A DNA stretch of 64,000 bases from Pseudalkalibacillus sp052246725 (GTDB lineage Bacteria > Bacillota > Bacilli > Bacillales > Fictibacillaceae), in the NCBI GenBank assembly GCA_052246725.1, contig JBQQCL010000002.1. One strand, given 5' to 3'. Under the pieces are notes generated by a model, which saw only the letters and a list, made by a program, of their open reading frames with translations, searched no databases and was not told the DNA's origin. A program made the position numbers and the translations under genes. Positions 6,924 through 15,525 of this stretch are shown one piece after another (positions within the stretch are counted from its first letter, which is position 1; each line of letters opens with the position of its first letter).

Positions 6924-8116
6924 TGTTGGTCCTCCTTCATCACTTTCATGATCGTTCCGACATCCTTATCTCCTCGTCCTGAAAGACAGACGACGATGGA
7001 TTGGTTCAGATCCATTTCTGCTGCTTCTTTATACGCCTGTGCAAGTGCATGGGCACTCTCGATAGCAGGCAGGATTCCTTCTTCTTCTGATAAAATTTTC
7101 AACGCTTCTACTGCTTCATCATCTGTAATAGTTTTATAGGTGACTCGTTTCGAATCTGCTAGAAAAGCGTGTTCAGGACCGACACCTGGATAATCAAGTC
7201 CTGCTGAAATCGAATAAGGTTCGATGATCTGGCCATTCAGACCCTGATTCAAGAATGTCATCGATCCATGGAGGACTCCGATGGACCCTGTGGTTATCGA
7301 TGCTGCGTGTTCACCGGTTTCAATTCCATGTCCGCCAGCTTCTACACCGATAAGCTCAACCTCATCTTCAATAAATGGATGGAACATGCCCATTGCATTA
7401 CTTCCTCCACCAACACAAGCGACAATCCTATCAGGTAACTTTCCTAATAAAGTGCTATGTTGTTGCTTTGTTTCAACACCGATGATCCGTTGTAGATTAC
7501 GGACGATATAAGGATACGGGTGGGGCCCCACAACAGAGCCGATACAATAGAATGTATCCTGTACAGCTCCTGCCCAGTACCGGATGGCCTCATTTGTTGC
7601 ATCCTTCAAAGTCTTACTTCCGCTTTGGACGGAGATCACCTCAGCTCCAAGTAATTTCATACGGAAGACATTCAACGACTGTCGTTCGACATCTTCTTCA
7701 CCCATGAATACCTTGCAACTCAAACCGTATCTTGCACAAGCTGTAGCCACTGCTACGCCATGCTGACCAGCCCCTGTCTCTGCAACAACCTTACTTTTCC
7801 CCATACGTTTTGCGAGCAGCACTTGCCCGATGGCGTTGTTGATTTTATGAGCACCCGTATGGTTCAAGTCTTCACGTTTCAAATAAATTCGTGCTCCGCC
7901 AAATCGTTTCGTACTGTTTTCTGCATATGTCAGTGGCGTAGGTCTTCCTGAATAATGATTCAATTCATGATCAAGCTCTTCCTGGAAATCTTCATCTTCC
8001 ATCGCCTTGTTGAATGCTACTTCTAATTCCTCAAGTGCAAACATTAAGGTTTCGGGGACATAACGACCGCCAAACTGGCCGAACCGTCCCTTTGTATCTG
8101 GGTAAAGTGCTTGCAT
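6920..8116 (-). CDS. trpB: Tryptophan synthase beta chain
   Basis: This 398-residue PLP enzyme condenses indole with serine to form tryptophan. The PLP lysine is in NHTGAHKINN (about residue 90), the phosphate-binding glycine loop is CVGGGSNAMG, and the start GRFGQFGGRYVPETLM is typical of TrpB1. It follows trpF with no spacer and overlaps trpA by 4 nt. Confidence 0.98.
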   Translation of the reverse strand: MQALYPDTKGRFGQFGGRYVPETLMFALEELEVAFNKAMEDEDFQEELDHELNHYSGRPTPLTYAENSTKRFGGARIYLKREDLNHTGAHKINNAIGQVLLAKRMGKSKVVAETGAGQHGVAVATACARYGLSCKVFMGEEDVERQSLNVFRMKLLGAEVISVQSGSKTLKDATNEAIRYWAGAVQDTFYCIGSVVGPHPYPYIVRNLQRIIGVETKQQHSTLLGKLPDRIVACVGGGSNAMGMFHPFIEDEVELIGVEAGGHGIETGEHAASITTGSIGVLHGSMTFLNQGLNGQIIEPYSISAGLDYPGVGPEHAFLADSKRVTYKTITDDEAVEALKILSEEEGILPAIESAHALAQAYKEAAEMDLNQSIVVCLSGRGDKDVGTIMKVMKEDQQ

Positions 8117-8740
8117 TTAAACATTCATCCTCTCTATAAGGTCATTGATAAGTTGAGGGCTTTTTCGATCGTTCTCCTCAACCCCGCTTGATAGATCGAT
8201 TCCCATCGGATTATACGATAAACACTCCTCGACATTGGTTGGGGTGATCCCTCCTGCGATGAAGCAATCTTGATCCATCATCATGGCTTTTTCGGTATAA
8301 GCAGGGATAGCGTTCCAATCAAACTTGATACCTGTTCCACCCCATTTTCCTTTCACTTTCGTATCGATGACAAAACCATCGACATTGTTGTACTCATCTA
8401 ATTGGTGGAGTGTCCCTTCCCCATGGGGCAACGCTTTCCATATTTCAATGTTGACGTTTTTCCGTAAATCATTGATGAACGAGTTCGATTCATCGCCATG
8501 AAGCTGAATGACATCAAGTTTGACATGTGAAAGTGTCTCCTCGATTTCGGAAAGATCAGGATTGACGAAGACCCCGACATGTTTCATTTGATGATGAGGT
8601 TCAATCCACTTGCTAACGTCTATCGGTGAGACGCGACGCTTGCTGCCCGCAAAAATGAACCCAATATAATCAGCACCATATTCTCGAACAGTTTCATAAT
8701 CTTCCTGAGAACGGATACCGCAAATTTTCAAATAAGGCAT
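8117..8740 (-). CDS. trpF: Phosphoribosylanthranilate isomerase
   Basis: This 207-residue TIM barrel performs the Amadori rearrangement of phosphoribosylanthranilate. Key motifs are LKICGIR at the N-terminus (catalytic Cys), VGVFVN, VIQLHGDE, and the second catalytic Asp in FVIDTKVKGKWGGTG, with the phosphate site FIAGGITP. It is separated from trpC by 3 nt. Confidence 0.97.
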   Translation of the reverse strand: MPYLKICGIRSQEDYETVREYGADYIGFIFAGSKRRVSPIDVSKWIEPHHQMKHVGVFVNPDLSEIEETLSHVKLDVIQLHGDESNSFINDLRKNVNIEIWKALPHGEGTLHQLDEYNNVDGFVIDTKVKGKWGGTGIKFDWNAIPAYTEKAMMMDQDCFIAGGITPTNVEECLSYNPMGIDLSSGVEENDRKSPQLINDLIERMNV

Positions 8741-8743
8741 GGC

Positions 8744-9502
8744 TCAACTCTCCTGGAATAGGCTTTCAATACAAGTTGAAATCGACTGTGACCTCATCAG
8801 CGTCTCGCCGACTAAAATGCCAGACGCTCCAGCTTGATGAACCAGATTTACATCTTCAGAGGTTTTGATACCACTCTCACTGATAAAAGTGACCTCTTCT
8901 GGAATGACGGAAGCGATTTCCCTTGTATGAGCGACCGAAGTCTTAAAAGTCTTCAAATCCCGGTTGTTGATACCAAGAAGCTCCGGGGTGAATTGATTGA
9001 AAACCTCTTCAACCTCAGCTTTAGAGTGGACCTCCAGTAAAACCTCGAGTTCCAGTTCTTTTGCATATTGATACAACTCTTTCATTTGCACTGGATCAAG
9101 GATAGCTTTAATCAACAGGATTGCGTCCGCACCCATCGATTTGCTCTCTTCGACCTGAACGGAATCAATGATGAAATCTTTCCGTAATACCGGTAGATCA
9201 ACTGCTTTTTTTATTTGTGTCAAATAATCAGGATGGCCCTGAAAATAGGTTTTATCAGTCAAGACAGAAATGGCATCTGCCCCTGCTGCTTCATAGGTTT
9301 TCGCAATATCGACTGGATGGAAATCTTCGCGGATGATCCCTTTTGAAGGTGATGCCTTTTTCACCTCTGCGATCAGCCCAAGCTTTCGATTGCTGTTTGA
9401 CATCGCTTTTTTCAGCGAACGATGCGTGTATGGTACCTTTTCAAAGGTCTTAGGATAATTTGATAGTTCTTGCTTTTTGGTTTTTACAATCTGTTCAAGC
9501 AT
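8744..9502 (-). CDS. trpC: Indole-3-glycerol phosphate synthase
   Basis: This 252-residue TIM barrel makes indole-3-glycerol phosphate from CdRP. The conserved LIAEVKKASPSKG carries catalytic residues at about 43-55, followed by VLRKDFIID, LLEVHS, GINNRDLKTF, ISESGI and a final GETLM phosphate site. The start overlaps the end of trpD by 8 nt. Confidence 0.98.
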   Translation of the reverse strand: MLEQIVKTKKQELSNYPKTFEKVPYTHRSLKKAMSNSNRKLGLIAEVKKASPSKGIIREDFHPVDIAKTYEAAGADAISVLTDKTYFQGHPDYLTQIKKAVDLPVLRKDFIIDSVQVEESKSMGADAILLIKAILDPVQMKELYQYAKELELEVLLEVHSKAEVEEVFNQFTPELLGINNRDLKTFKTSVAHTREIASVIPEEVTFISESGIKTSEDVNLVHQAGASGILVGETLMRSQSISTCIESLFQES

Positions 9503-10517
9503 AGGACCTCACCTGCACATGTGTCATGTTAAGGTAATGACCTTCTACCTGTCCTGATTCGATCGCTTCTTTAACGATCGGTATAGCTGTTGAAAAATCG
9601 GATGCTCGGTCTGCAGCGACAAGACCTGCAGCTGCATTCAGCATGACGATGTTTTTGGCTGATGGATTCGAGCTGTTGTTGAAAACCTTTCGTATGAGGT
9701 CAGCACTCATTTCGGGTGAATCCACCTGGATATCTTTTATATTACCTGTTTGAAGACCAAGATCTTCTGGATGAATTTTGTAAGTCTTGATTTTATCTGG
9801 AGTAACTTCAAGGACCGTTGTGGATGACATTACTGAACATTCATCCAAACCGTCATCACCCGAAACGATCATTGCTTTCTTAATGCCTAATCGTTGAACC
9901 ACTTCTGCCATTTTACGAGCCAATTTTGCATCATAGACACCGATCAATTGCCGCTGACACCCAGCTGGATTGCATAAGGGGCCCAATATATTGAAGACGG
10001 TACGGAATCCGATTTCTTTTCGCGGAGCTATTGCATGCTTCATTGCTGGATGATACAGCGGTGCAAATAGAAAGCTCATCGAATGCTCTTCCAATGCTTT
10101 GATCGCTTCATCAACACCAGATTGGGTAGGGACATTAAGACATTCGAGCACATCTGCACTTCCGCTTTTAGAAGAAAAAGACCTGTTTCCATGCTTTGCG
10201 ACTTTCACACCTTGTGAAGCCATGACAATTGCTGATGCAGTTGAAATATTGAATGTACCGGAGCCGTCCCCTCCTGTTCCGCAAGTATCTACGGTATCGT
10301 TCAAGTTGACCGGGAAAGCAATTGCATGGTTACGCATCGACTTTGCGAAACCAGTCAATTCATCAACTGTTTCTCCACGCATTTTTAAAATTGTCAATAA
10401 ACTTGCGATTTGACTTGACGTAACGTGTCCGGTCATGATCTGATCCATGATGGATTTGGCTTCATTTTCTGAAAAGGTTTCACCATCCATCGCTTTTTTC
10501 AACTGAATTTTAATCAT
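9495..10517 (-). CDS. trpD: Anthranilate phosphoribosyltransferase
   Basis: This 340-residue enzyme joins anthranilate to PRPP. The PRPP-binding motif is DTCGTGGDGSGTFN, with KHGNRSFSSKSGSADVLE and DEC/S segments downstream. I start at ATG 10517 (MIKIQLKKAM), which has GAAAGGAG just upstream; the frame continues further 5' but without a ribosome binding site. It is the first gene after the TRAP-controlled leader, the position trpE holds in B. subtilis. Confidence 0.97.
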   Translation of the reverse strand: MIKIQLKKAMDGETFSENEAKSIMDQIMTGHVTSSQIASLLTILKMRGETVDELTGFAKSMRNHAIAFPVNLNDTVDTCGTGGDGSGTFNISTASAIVMASQGVKVAKHGNRSFSSKSGSADVLECLNVPTQSGVDEAIKALEEHSMSFLFAPLYHPAMKHAIAPRKEIGFRTVFNILGPLCNPAGCQRQLIGVYDAKLARKMAEVVQRLGIKKAMIVSGDDGLDECSVMSSTTVLEVTPDKIKTYKIHPEDLGLQTGNIKDIQVDSPEMSADLIRKVFNNSSNPSAKNIVMLNAAAGLVAADRASDFSTAIPIVKEAIESGQVEGHYLNMTHVQVRSYA

Positions 10518-10825
10518 TTGTAGTCTCCTTTCGATCCGTGTTTTTGGCAAACGTGTGGACCAAAAGAAGTTCAAGGTGGGATGAATTTCATTCTTATTTG
10601 AAGGTTATTGAATGACATCTCTATCACGCTCCTCATAATGGAGTACTGATAGAGCTGAGGTATAGGTTATGAAGGTTATTGAATAGGCTCTGTTATTCTT
10701 AATTGTTGATTACACCGGAGTGCAACTAAAGCTCAGCCTACGCCTAAGGCTTAGCTTTGCCAAGTATTCTTTATCGAATTGTTCCTTAAGCAATCAACAA
10801 TAACGATTAACAAAAACCTACTGAT
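10518..10825 (-). other. Untranslated gap between trp attenuator and trpD
   Basis: About 300 nt separate the attenuator from trpD. On the minus strand a 15-codon frame (start at about 10615, MSFNNLQIRMKFIPP) has GAGGAG 10 nt upstream and might be a leader peptide. Positions 10725-10770 carry a CTTGGCAAAGCTAAGCC...GGCTGAG module that also occurs at 23170 and 46150. No remnant of trpE could be recognised. Confidence 0.4.
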
Positions 10826-10862
10826 AATAAAAAAATCCCATGGACATAAGGGTGCCCAAGGA
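10826..10862 (-). terminator. trp leader attenuator (terminator arm)
   Basis: On the minus strand CCTTGGGCA and TGTCCATGG pair with one mismatch around CCCTTA, followed by GATTTTTTTATT. CCTTGG (10861-10856) can instead pair with CTAAGG (10888-10883) at the end of the TRAP site, giving the competing antiterminator. Confidence 0.8.
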
Positions 10863-10882
10863 ATCGTCACTTGTAAAACGTA

Positions 10883-10946
10883 CCTTAGCTCGCCTCAACT
10901 CTACTCTTATCTCATCTCAACTAATCTAATTATCTATTAAAAACTT
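10883..10946 (-). promoter_or_regulatory. TRAP (MtrB) binding site in the trp leader
   Basis: Reading the minus strand from 10946, eleven NAG triplets follow one another: AAG, UAG, UAG, UAG, GAG, GAG, AAG, UAG, GAG, GAG, AAG, mostly with 2-nt spacers. Eleven matches the number of subunits in the TRAP ring. The last triplet overlaps the antiterminator arm, so tryptophan-loaded TRAP should favour the terminator at 10826-10862. mtrB itself is not in the window. Confidence 0.85.
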
Positions 10947-10952
10947 ATACCT

Positions 10953-10981
10953 ATACTATTAAGAAGTACAGTGTTTGTCAA
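10953..10981 (-). promoter_or_regulatory. Sigma-A promoter of the trp operon
   Basis: On the minus strand TTGACA (10981-10976), a 17-bp spacer and TAGTAT (10958-10953) form a good vegetative promoter. Its transcript would begin just before the first TRAP triplet. Confidence 0.75.
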
Positions 10982-11049
10982 GGGGAGAAAGTCAATTGTT
11001 TTTTCAGTTGACCCTTTTATTTGAAAAGTTGATTTACAGTTTGGAAAAT

Positions 11050-11370
11050 ACTCGCTTTCCGCGGGGCGTGCGTTGAGCCCACTCGTCGCCTTGCGACCTC
11101 AGGAGTCTCCTTATCAAGGAAGCATTTGTGCTCCTGCGTCTACAAGAAAGTCCTGTCGAAGCGAGCTTCCTCGTCGCATGCCTTGCGAGGAGATTATTCA
11201 GGTAGTAGGCACGCTGCTCCCGCAGGACAAGGAAAGCTTCGGCAGCGTTACATGCACGAAGAAAATGCGATTTTCATTTTCGAGGAGTCTCGCACCTTGC
11301 TCTCCAATCAACTTGCACAAGATGTTTTTTAAAAAATGATTCAAAAGCAACAATCTTTTAGAAAAGAGCC
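11050..11370 (+). mobile_element. Mobile repeat copy A (3' two thirds)
   Basis: This copy starts at CTCGCTTTCCGCGG and runs to the right terminus GAAAAGAGCC. The left end is missing, probably deleted against the trp promoter region. ORFs called inside it are shared by all copies and are not genes. Confidence 0.85.
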
Positions 11371-11452
11371 TATAGAATTGTCCAAAAAATATACACAGAG
11401 CCTGAATTGTCATAAATCGTATAAAAACTACGGTATATAGTTGTTTTATACC

Positions 11453-11461
11453 TGTTATAAT
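11453..11461 (+). promoter_or_regulatory. Extended -10 promoter
   Basis: TGTTATAAT fits the TGnTATAAT extended -10 pattern and lies about 40 nt upstream of the DUF3817 gene. Confidence 0.5.
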
Positions 11462-11501
11462 GGCTTTGTGAGAAAATGAATAATTGGAGTTGAACCATGT
11501 G

Positions 11502-11783
11502 ATGAATATGTTGAAAGCTTTTCGTGTAGTTGGATACTCTGAGGGAGTTTCTTTTCTGCTGTTGCTTGGTATCGCAATGCCTTTAAAATATATGTTAGAC
11601 TATCCGATGGCGGTCACTGTTGTCGGCGCGATCCACGGTGGATTGTTCGTCCTCTATTGCATGATGGTTGTTTACTTGAAGTTCAATCAAAATTGGTCCA
11701 TTCCAAAAGCTGCACTTGGAATCCTGGCGTCTGTGCTTCCATTCGGTCCTTTCGTGTTTGATGCCAAGGCAGTCAGAAGTTAA
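11502..11783 (+). CDS. DUF3817 membrane protein (YdzA-like)
   Basis: This 93-residue protein has three membrane helices and the DUF3817 pattern: FRVVGYSEGVSFLLLLGIAMPLKY, then VGAIHGGLFVLYC, then LPFGPFVFDAK. Its role is unknown. The start is ATG 11502 or the GTG just before it; TGGAG lies 9-12 nt upstream. It is monocistronic and lies between two copies of the mobile repeat. Confidence 0.85.
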   Translation: MNMLKAFRVVGYSEGVSFLLLLGIAMPLKYMLDYPMAVTVVGAIHGGLFVLYCMMVVYLKFNQNWSIPKAALGILASVLPFGPFVFDAKAVRS

Positions 11784-11791
11784 TAAGTAAA

Positions 11792-12256
11792 GGCTGTTTT
11801 CGCCAACTTAGTTGCTCTTGCACTTAAAGAAAGTATAAAATACTTTCTTCAGTATAAGGGCAACTAAGGCTCGACCTACAAAAGGCTTGGTCTCGCCAAG
11901 TTTTCTTTAAAAGTCGTTGATTTCCGCTTCAGGTGCTCGCTTTCCGCGGGGCGTGCGGTTAGCCCACTTGTCGCTTTGCGACCTCAGGAGTCTCCTTATC
12001 AATGAAGCATTTGTGCTCCTGCGTCTACAAGAAAGTCCTGTCGAAGCGAGCTTCCTCGTCGCATGCCTTGCGAGGAGATTATTCAGGTAGTAGGCACGCT
12101 GATCCCGCAGGACAAGGAAAGCTTCGGCAGCGTTACATCGCACGAAGAAAATGCGATTTTCATTTTCGAGGAGTCTCGGTCCTTGCTCTCCAATCAACTT
12201 GCACAAGGTGAGTTTTTAAAAATGATTCAAAAGCAACAATCTTTTAGAAAAGAGCC
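11792..12256 (+). mobile_element. Mobile repeat copy B (complete, 465 bp)
   Basis: This is a complete copy from GGCTGTTTTCGCC to AAAAGAGCC, with imperfect terminal inverted repeats of about 29 bp. It is flanked by perfect 8-bp direct repeats TAAGTAAA (11784-11791 and 12257-12264), the mark of transposition. The inside holds a GAAAGTAT/ATACTTTC hairpin and a G+C-rich core, but no transposase. Confidence 0.9.
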
Positions 12257-12262
12257 TAAGTA

Positions 12263-12316
12263 AAAAACCGTATTCTGTACCTTTTAATATCGGAAGGACA
12301 GATACGGTTTTTTATT
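12263..12316 (-). terminator. Terminator downstream of the MFS gene
   Basis: AAAACCGTATtCTGTaCCTT pairs with AAGGaCAGATACGGTTTT, with T runs on both sides, so it works in both directions. It is the first terminator after the minus-strand MFS gene. Confidence 0.75.
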
Positions 12317-12397
12317 TTTTAATCCTGTAGGTAGTTTCATATTTTTCGCATTTCTAGGAGATCAAGCGCCTCACCGAAGCCCTCTACCCAAATTTAC

Positions 12398-13594
12398 TTA
12401 CCTTGTAAGCTGGCTTGCACTTGTTTCATTTCCAACACTCATATTTTTTGTTATGAACAAATACAGTACCATCGAAATTGTCACTGAAATCGCAGAGGCC
12501 ATGTAAATTTCACTATAACCATACCACGAGGCGATAACCCCAAAGAACATTGCCCCTGTACCTACCCCTAAATCAAAGGATGAAAAGAATGTAGCATTAG
12601 CCATCCCTCTACGGTTCTTAGGTGCGGATTGTACAGCCCAGGCTTGAAGCGCTGGTTGGACAGAACCGAATCCTACACCGAAAAAGAGAGCTGCAGCGAT
12701 CAACATCCATTCATTTGCGAGTAGGGATAAATCAATCATCGCAAGCAATATTAAAAAGGTTCCTGGCAAAAATACAGCTTTATGACCTAAACGATCATAG
12801 AGCTTCCCGGAGAATGGGCGGACAATCATTAATGAGAACGCAAATACAGTGAAGTACCACCCTATCCCGCTTATATTCAACTGCTCCGCATATAATGGTA
12901 GAAATGAGGTGATTCCTCCAAAAGCCATCGTAATAAAGAAAAGTAATAACGCTGGGACCAACGCAGTCTTTTCATACAAATCCCATTTCCTTTGAGGTGC
13001 ATGACTTTTTTCTCCTGGTCGATAATGGATAAGCGCAGCGATAATCAGAGATGCAAGCCCACAGAAAGCAGCGATTGCAAATGTAATTGAGAAATTCGCT
13101 TTAACTACCAACATCAAACCTAGAGCTGGTCCGAATGCCATTGCCAGAGTTCCAGCCAGCCCGAAGAAACCCATCCCTTCTCCCCGTCGCTTAGGCGGAA
13201 TCAAATCCGTGGCTATGGTACCGACTGCTGTGGTAGACATTCCCCAACCAAGTCCTTGTACTACTCTCAGTAAAAATAATAGCAAGATACTCGAGGTGAA
13301 TGAATACGCAGCGACTGAAACAACAAAGACTGCCAAACCGATCAAATAGACAAACCTACGACCAAGAGTCTCTAAAACATGCCCCGCCCATGGCCTGATG
13401 ATAAGTGCAGAAAATGTAAAGATTCCAACGATCATTCCAATCATCTCATCTTTTCCGCCAAGTTCGTTGACGAATAAGGGTAATGTCGGCAAGGTCATTT
13501 GGAACCCTGCAAAAATGAAAAAGTTTGATAAACAAACGAATACGAAATCACGTGTCCATATTTTATCTTTTTGTAGATGAGACTGGTTCTTCAT
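12398..13594 (-). CDS. MFS transporter (drug:H+ antiporter type)
   Basis: This 398-residue protein has 12 predicted membrane helices. Motif A of the major facilitator superfamily appears after helix 2 as GHVLETLGRRF and in the second half as GKLYDRLGHK. The start MKNQSHLQKDKIWTRDFVFV is preceded by AGAAGG; an ATG further upstream has no ribosome binding site. The substrate is not identifiable; DHA1-type exporters of drugs or metabolites are the nearest match. It stands alone. Confidence 0.85.
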   Translation of the reverse strand: MKNQSHLQKDKIWTRDFVFVCLSNFFIFAGFQMTLPTLPLFVNELGGKDEMIGMIVGIFTFSALIIRPWAGHVLETLGRRFVYLIGLAVFVVSVAAYSFTSSILLLFLLRVVQGLGWGMSTTAVGTIATDLIPPKRRGEGMGFFGLAGTLAMAFGPALGLMLVVKANFSITFAIAAFCGLASLIIAALIHYRPGEKSHAPQRKWDLYEKTALVPALLLFFITMAFGGITSFLPLYAEQLNISGIGWYFTVFAFSLMIVRPFSGKLYDRLGHKAVFLPGTFLILLAMIDLSLLANEWMLIAAALFFGVGFGSVQPALQAWAVQSAPKNRRGMANATFFSSFDLGVGTGAMFFGVIASWYGYSEIYMASAISVTISMVLYLFITKNMSVGNETSASQLTR

Positions 13595-13741
13595 AACTTG
13601 TGATGCCTTCTTTCTAAATAGGTACTTGTACCATCTTACACCATTATCCACTTAAATGGGGCTTTTCTGCTCAGAGCTGATACGAAAATCCTTTCTAAAC
13701 GTGGTGATACGGGGGCGCCTTTGCTATCGAAAACAGCAAAA

Positions 13742-13790
13742 AGAATGACCTTGAAAGGAAGGTCTTTACAACCATTCAAGGTCACTCAAC
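13742..13790 (-). terminator. Terminator of the mhqED-type operon
   Basis: TGACCTTGAA and TTCAAGGTCA form a perfect 10-bp stem with a 19-nt loop; on the minus strand TTCTTTTT follows. Confidence 0.75.
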
Positions 13791-13796
13791 AAGATT

Positions 13797-14408
13797 TTAC
13801 TTTTGAAAATTGGCCGCGTACCAACTCTTGGCCTCATCGATTTCTTCTCTCATCAACTGGTGTCCGCCTTTTGTCCAAAACTCGGTGACATCGGCATTGA
13901 CATTTCGTAAGGCTTCCGCCAATTCTTTCGTTTCGTCCATCGGGATGAGAGGATCGTTCTCTCCTGCACCAATGAACACCGGTGTTCCCTCTAAATCCGG
14001 TAGCTGTACATCCCTGAGCGGTACCATCGCGTGGAAAAGCATGGCACCGGCTAAGGCATCTTCATAATGATACATCAGACTTGCAGCAATGTTCGCACCA
14101 TTCGAATAACCAATGGCAACAACATTATCTCTGGCGAAACCATATTTTGAAGCCATCTCATCTATAAATACTTTCAATTCATTTGTACGGTACTTCAAAT
14201 CTTCCTCATCAAAAACACCTTCACGTAGTCTTCTGAAGAATCGGGGCATACCATTTTCTGAGACATTTCCCCTCACCCCTAAAATCGAAGCGCTAGGGGC
14301 GATCATATCAGCAAGAGGCAACAAATCCCTTTCGTTCCCTCCTGTGCCGTGTAACAATAAAAGTGTCGGGGCGTGTTTATCTTTTCCCTCTATATAGACA
14401 TGTTCCAT
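13797..14408 (-). CDS. mhqD: Carboxylesterase/hydrolase (MhqD-like)
   Basis: This 203-residue alpha/beta hydrolase has the oxyanion segment LLLLHGTGGNE, the nucleophile elbow GYSNGA (about residue 108) and later Asp (GAGENDPLIP) and His (GGHQL). In B. subtilis MhqD is encoded with the dioxygenase MhqE and is induced by quinone stress under MhqR; the same gene order is present here with 22 nt between the genes. The start has GGAGG 6 nt upstream. Confidence 0.85.
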   Translation of the reverse strand: MEHVYIEGKDKHAPTLLLLHGTGGNERDLLPLADMIAPSASILGVRGNVSENGMPRFFRRLREGVFDEEDLKYRTNELKVFIDEMASKYGFARDNVVAIGYSNGANIAASLMYHYEDALAGAMLFHAMVPLRDVQLPDLEGTPVFIGAGENDPLIPMDETKELAEALRNVNADVTEFWTKGGHQLMREEIDEAKSWYAANFQK

Positions 14409-14430
14409 GATCAACCTCCATTTGCGGATT

Positions 14431-15405
14431 TTATTGTTTCGTTTCCAATGGCTTTAACCGGGATTCGATTTCTGCTCGATCTTGTTCAAAATAAGGAGGC
14501 AGGGCTAAGTTTTCACCAAGATGGTCAAAATCCTCATCCCCTTCAAATCCGGGGCCATCTGTTGCTAGTTCGAACAAAATACCGTTTGGTTCTCTGAAGT
14601 ATAAAGATTTGAAGTAGTAGCGTTCTACAAAACCAGAATTTGGAATACGTAATTCTTTCAGGTAGTTGATCCATTTTTTCAATTCTTCTTCATTTTCGAC
14701 GCGGAAAGCAACATGGTGCACACTTCCCCGTCCTTGACGTTCCGGCTGTAAGTCATCGCGATGGACTAGATGGACTTCTCCTCCTGTTCCACCTTCCCCT
14801 GTTTCATACACATGGACATCATTATTATTTCCAGATGCATAGGTTCCTTTTTTTGAAAATCCAAGAACATTAATTAACAGCGTTTCAGATAATTCCAGTT
14901 TCGGTACTGTCAAAAAAATCGGACCAAGGCCTTGAATGCCATACTCTGATGGGACAGGGCTCTTTTCCCATGGCTTCCCAGCGGCCACCCCATCATTATT
15001 TTCGTCTGATACTAACAAGAGACGTTGACCTTCAAAGTCTTGAAATGCCAATGTTGCACGACTATACTCTTTTGTTACTTCATCATGTTCGACTTCAAAC
15101 TCATCAAATCGTTTTTTCCAGAACTCTAATGCTCCATCGCTGGGTACACGTAGCGAAGTCGTCGAAATACTATTTGTTCCAGGATATGTGCTTCCAGCCA
15201 TCGGAATTTCGAAAAAGGTGAGGTCAGTGCCCGGATTTCCCCTTTCATCTGCGTAAAACAAATGATAAACAGAGGGATCATCCTGGTTGATTGTTTTTTT
15301 AACAAGTCGCATACCTAGGATTTTCGTATAAAATTCATAGTTCCTTTTCGCATCGCCTGTGATTGCTGATACGTGATGAATTCCTTTTAAAGGTTTTCGG
15401 TCCAT
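14431..15405 (-). CDS. mhqE: Ring-cleaving dioxygenase (MhqA/MhqE/MhqO family)
   Basis: This 324-residue protein contains two vicinal-oxygen-chelate (glyoxalase-type) modules, starting with LKGIHHVSAITGDAKRNYEFY and GSVHHVAFRVENEEELKKW. The His residues of these motifs and the Glu in REPNGILFELATD are the expected metal ligands. Members are thought to open the ring of hydroquinone or catechol adducts. TTGGAG precedes the ATG. It is the first gene of the two-gene operon. Confidence 0.88.
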   Translation of the reverse strand: MDRKPLKGIHHVSAITGDAKRNYEFYTKILGMRLVKKTINQDDPSVYHLFYADERGNPGTDLTFFEIPMAGSTYPGTNSISTTSLRVPSDGALEFWKKRFDEFEVEHDEVTKEYSRATLAFQDFEGQRLLLVSDENNDGVAAGKPWEKSPVPSEYGIQGLGPIFLTVPKLELSETLLINVLGFSKKGTYASGNNNDVHVYETGEGGTGGEVHLVHRDDLQPERQGRGSVHHVAFRVENEEELKKWINYLKELRIPNSGFVERYYFKSLYFREPNGILFELATDGPGFEGDEDFDHLGENLALPPYFEQDRAEIESRLKPLETKQ

Positions 15406-15428
15406 TTAGAACACTCCAATCTTTATAC

Positions 15429-15445
15429 ACTTATTAATGGTAAGT
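15429..15445 (-). promoter_or_regulatory. Candidate operator before the mhqED-type operon
   Basis: ACTTATTAATGGTAAGT has inverted ACTTA/TAAGT arms 7 bp apart. It lies just downstream of a weak promoter-like pair on the minus strand (TTTAAA, 17 bp, TACAAT). A MarR-type regulator such as MhqR could bind, but the sequence is not the known MhqR box. Confidence 0.3.
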
Positions 15446-15525
15446 TACTTATTGCTATTGTACACCTTTATCAGCTGGATTTAAACTTTTATGCCTATTA
15501 GTCGGATCAAGCGCCATTTTCCCTT

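Noticed and set aside
10826..10981. T-box riboswitch controlling trp
   Set aside because: No T-box sequence (AGGGTGGNACCGCG) or specifier loop is present. The eleven NAG triplets and overlapping hairpins fit TRAP attenuation instead.
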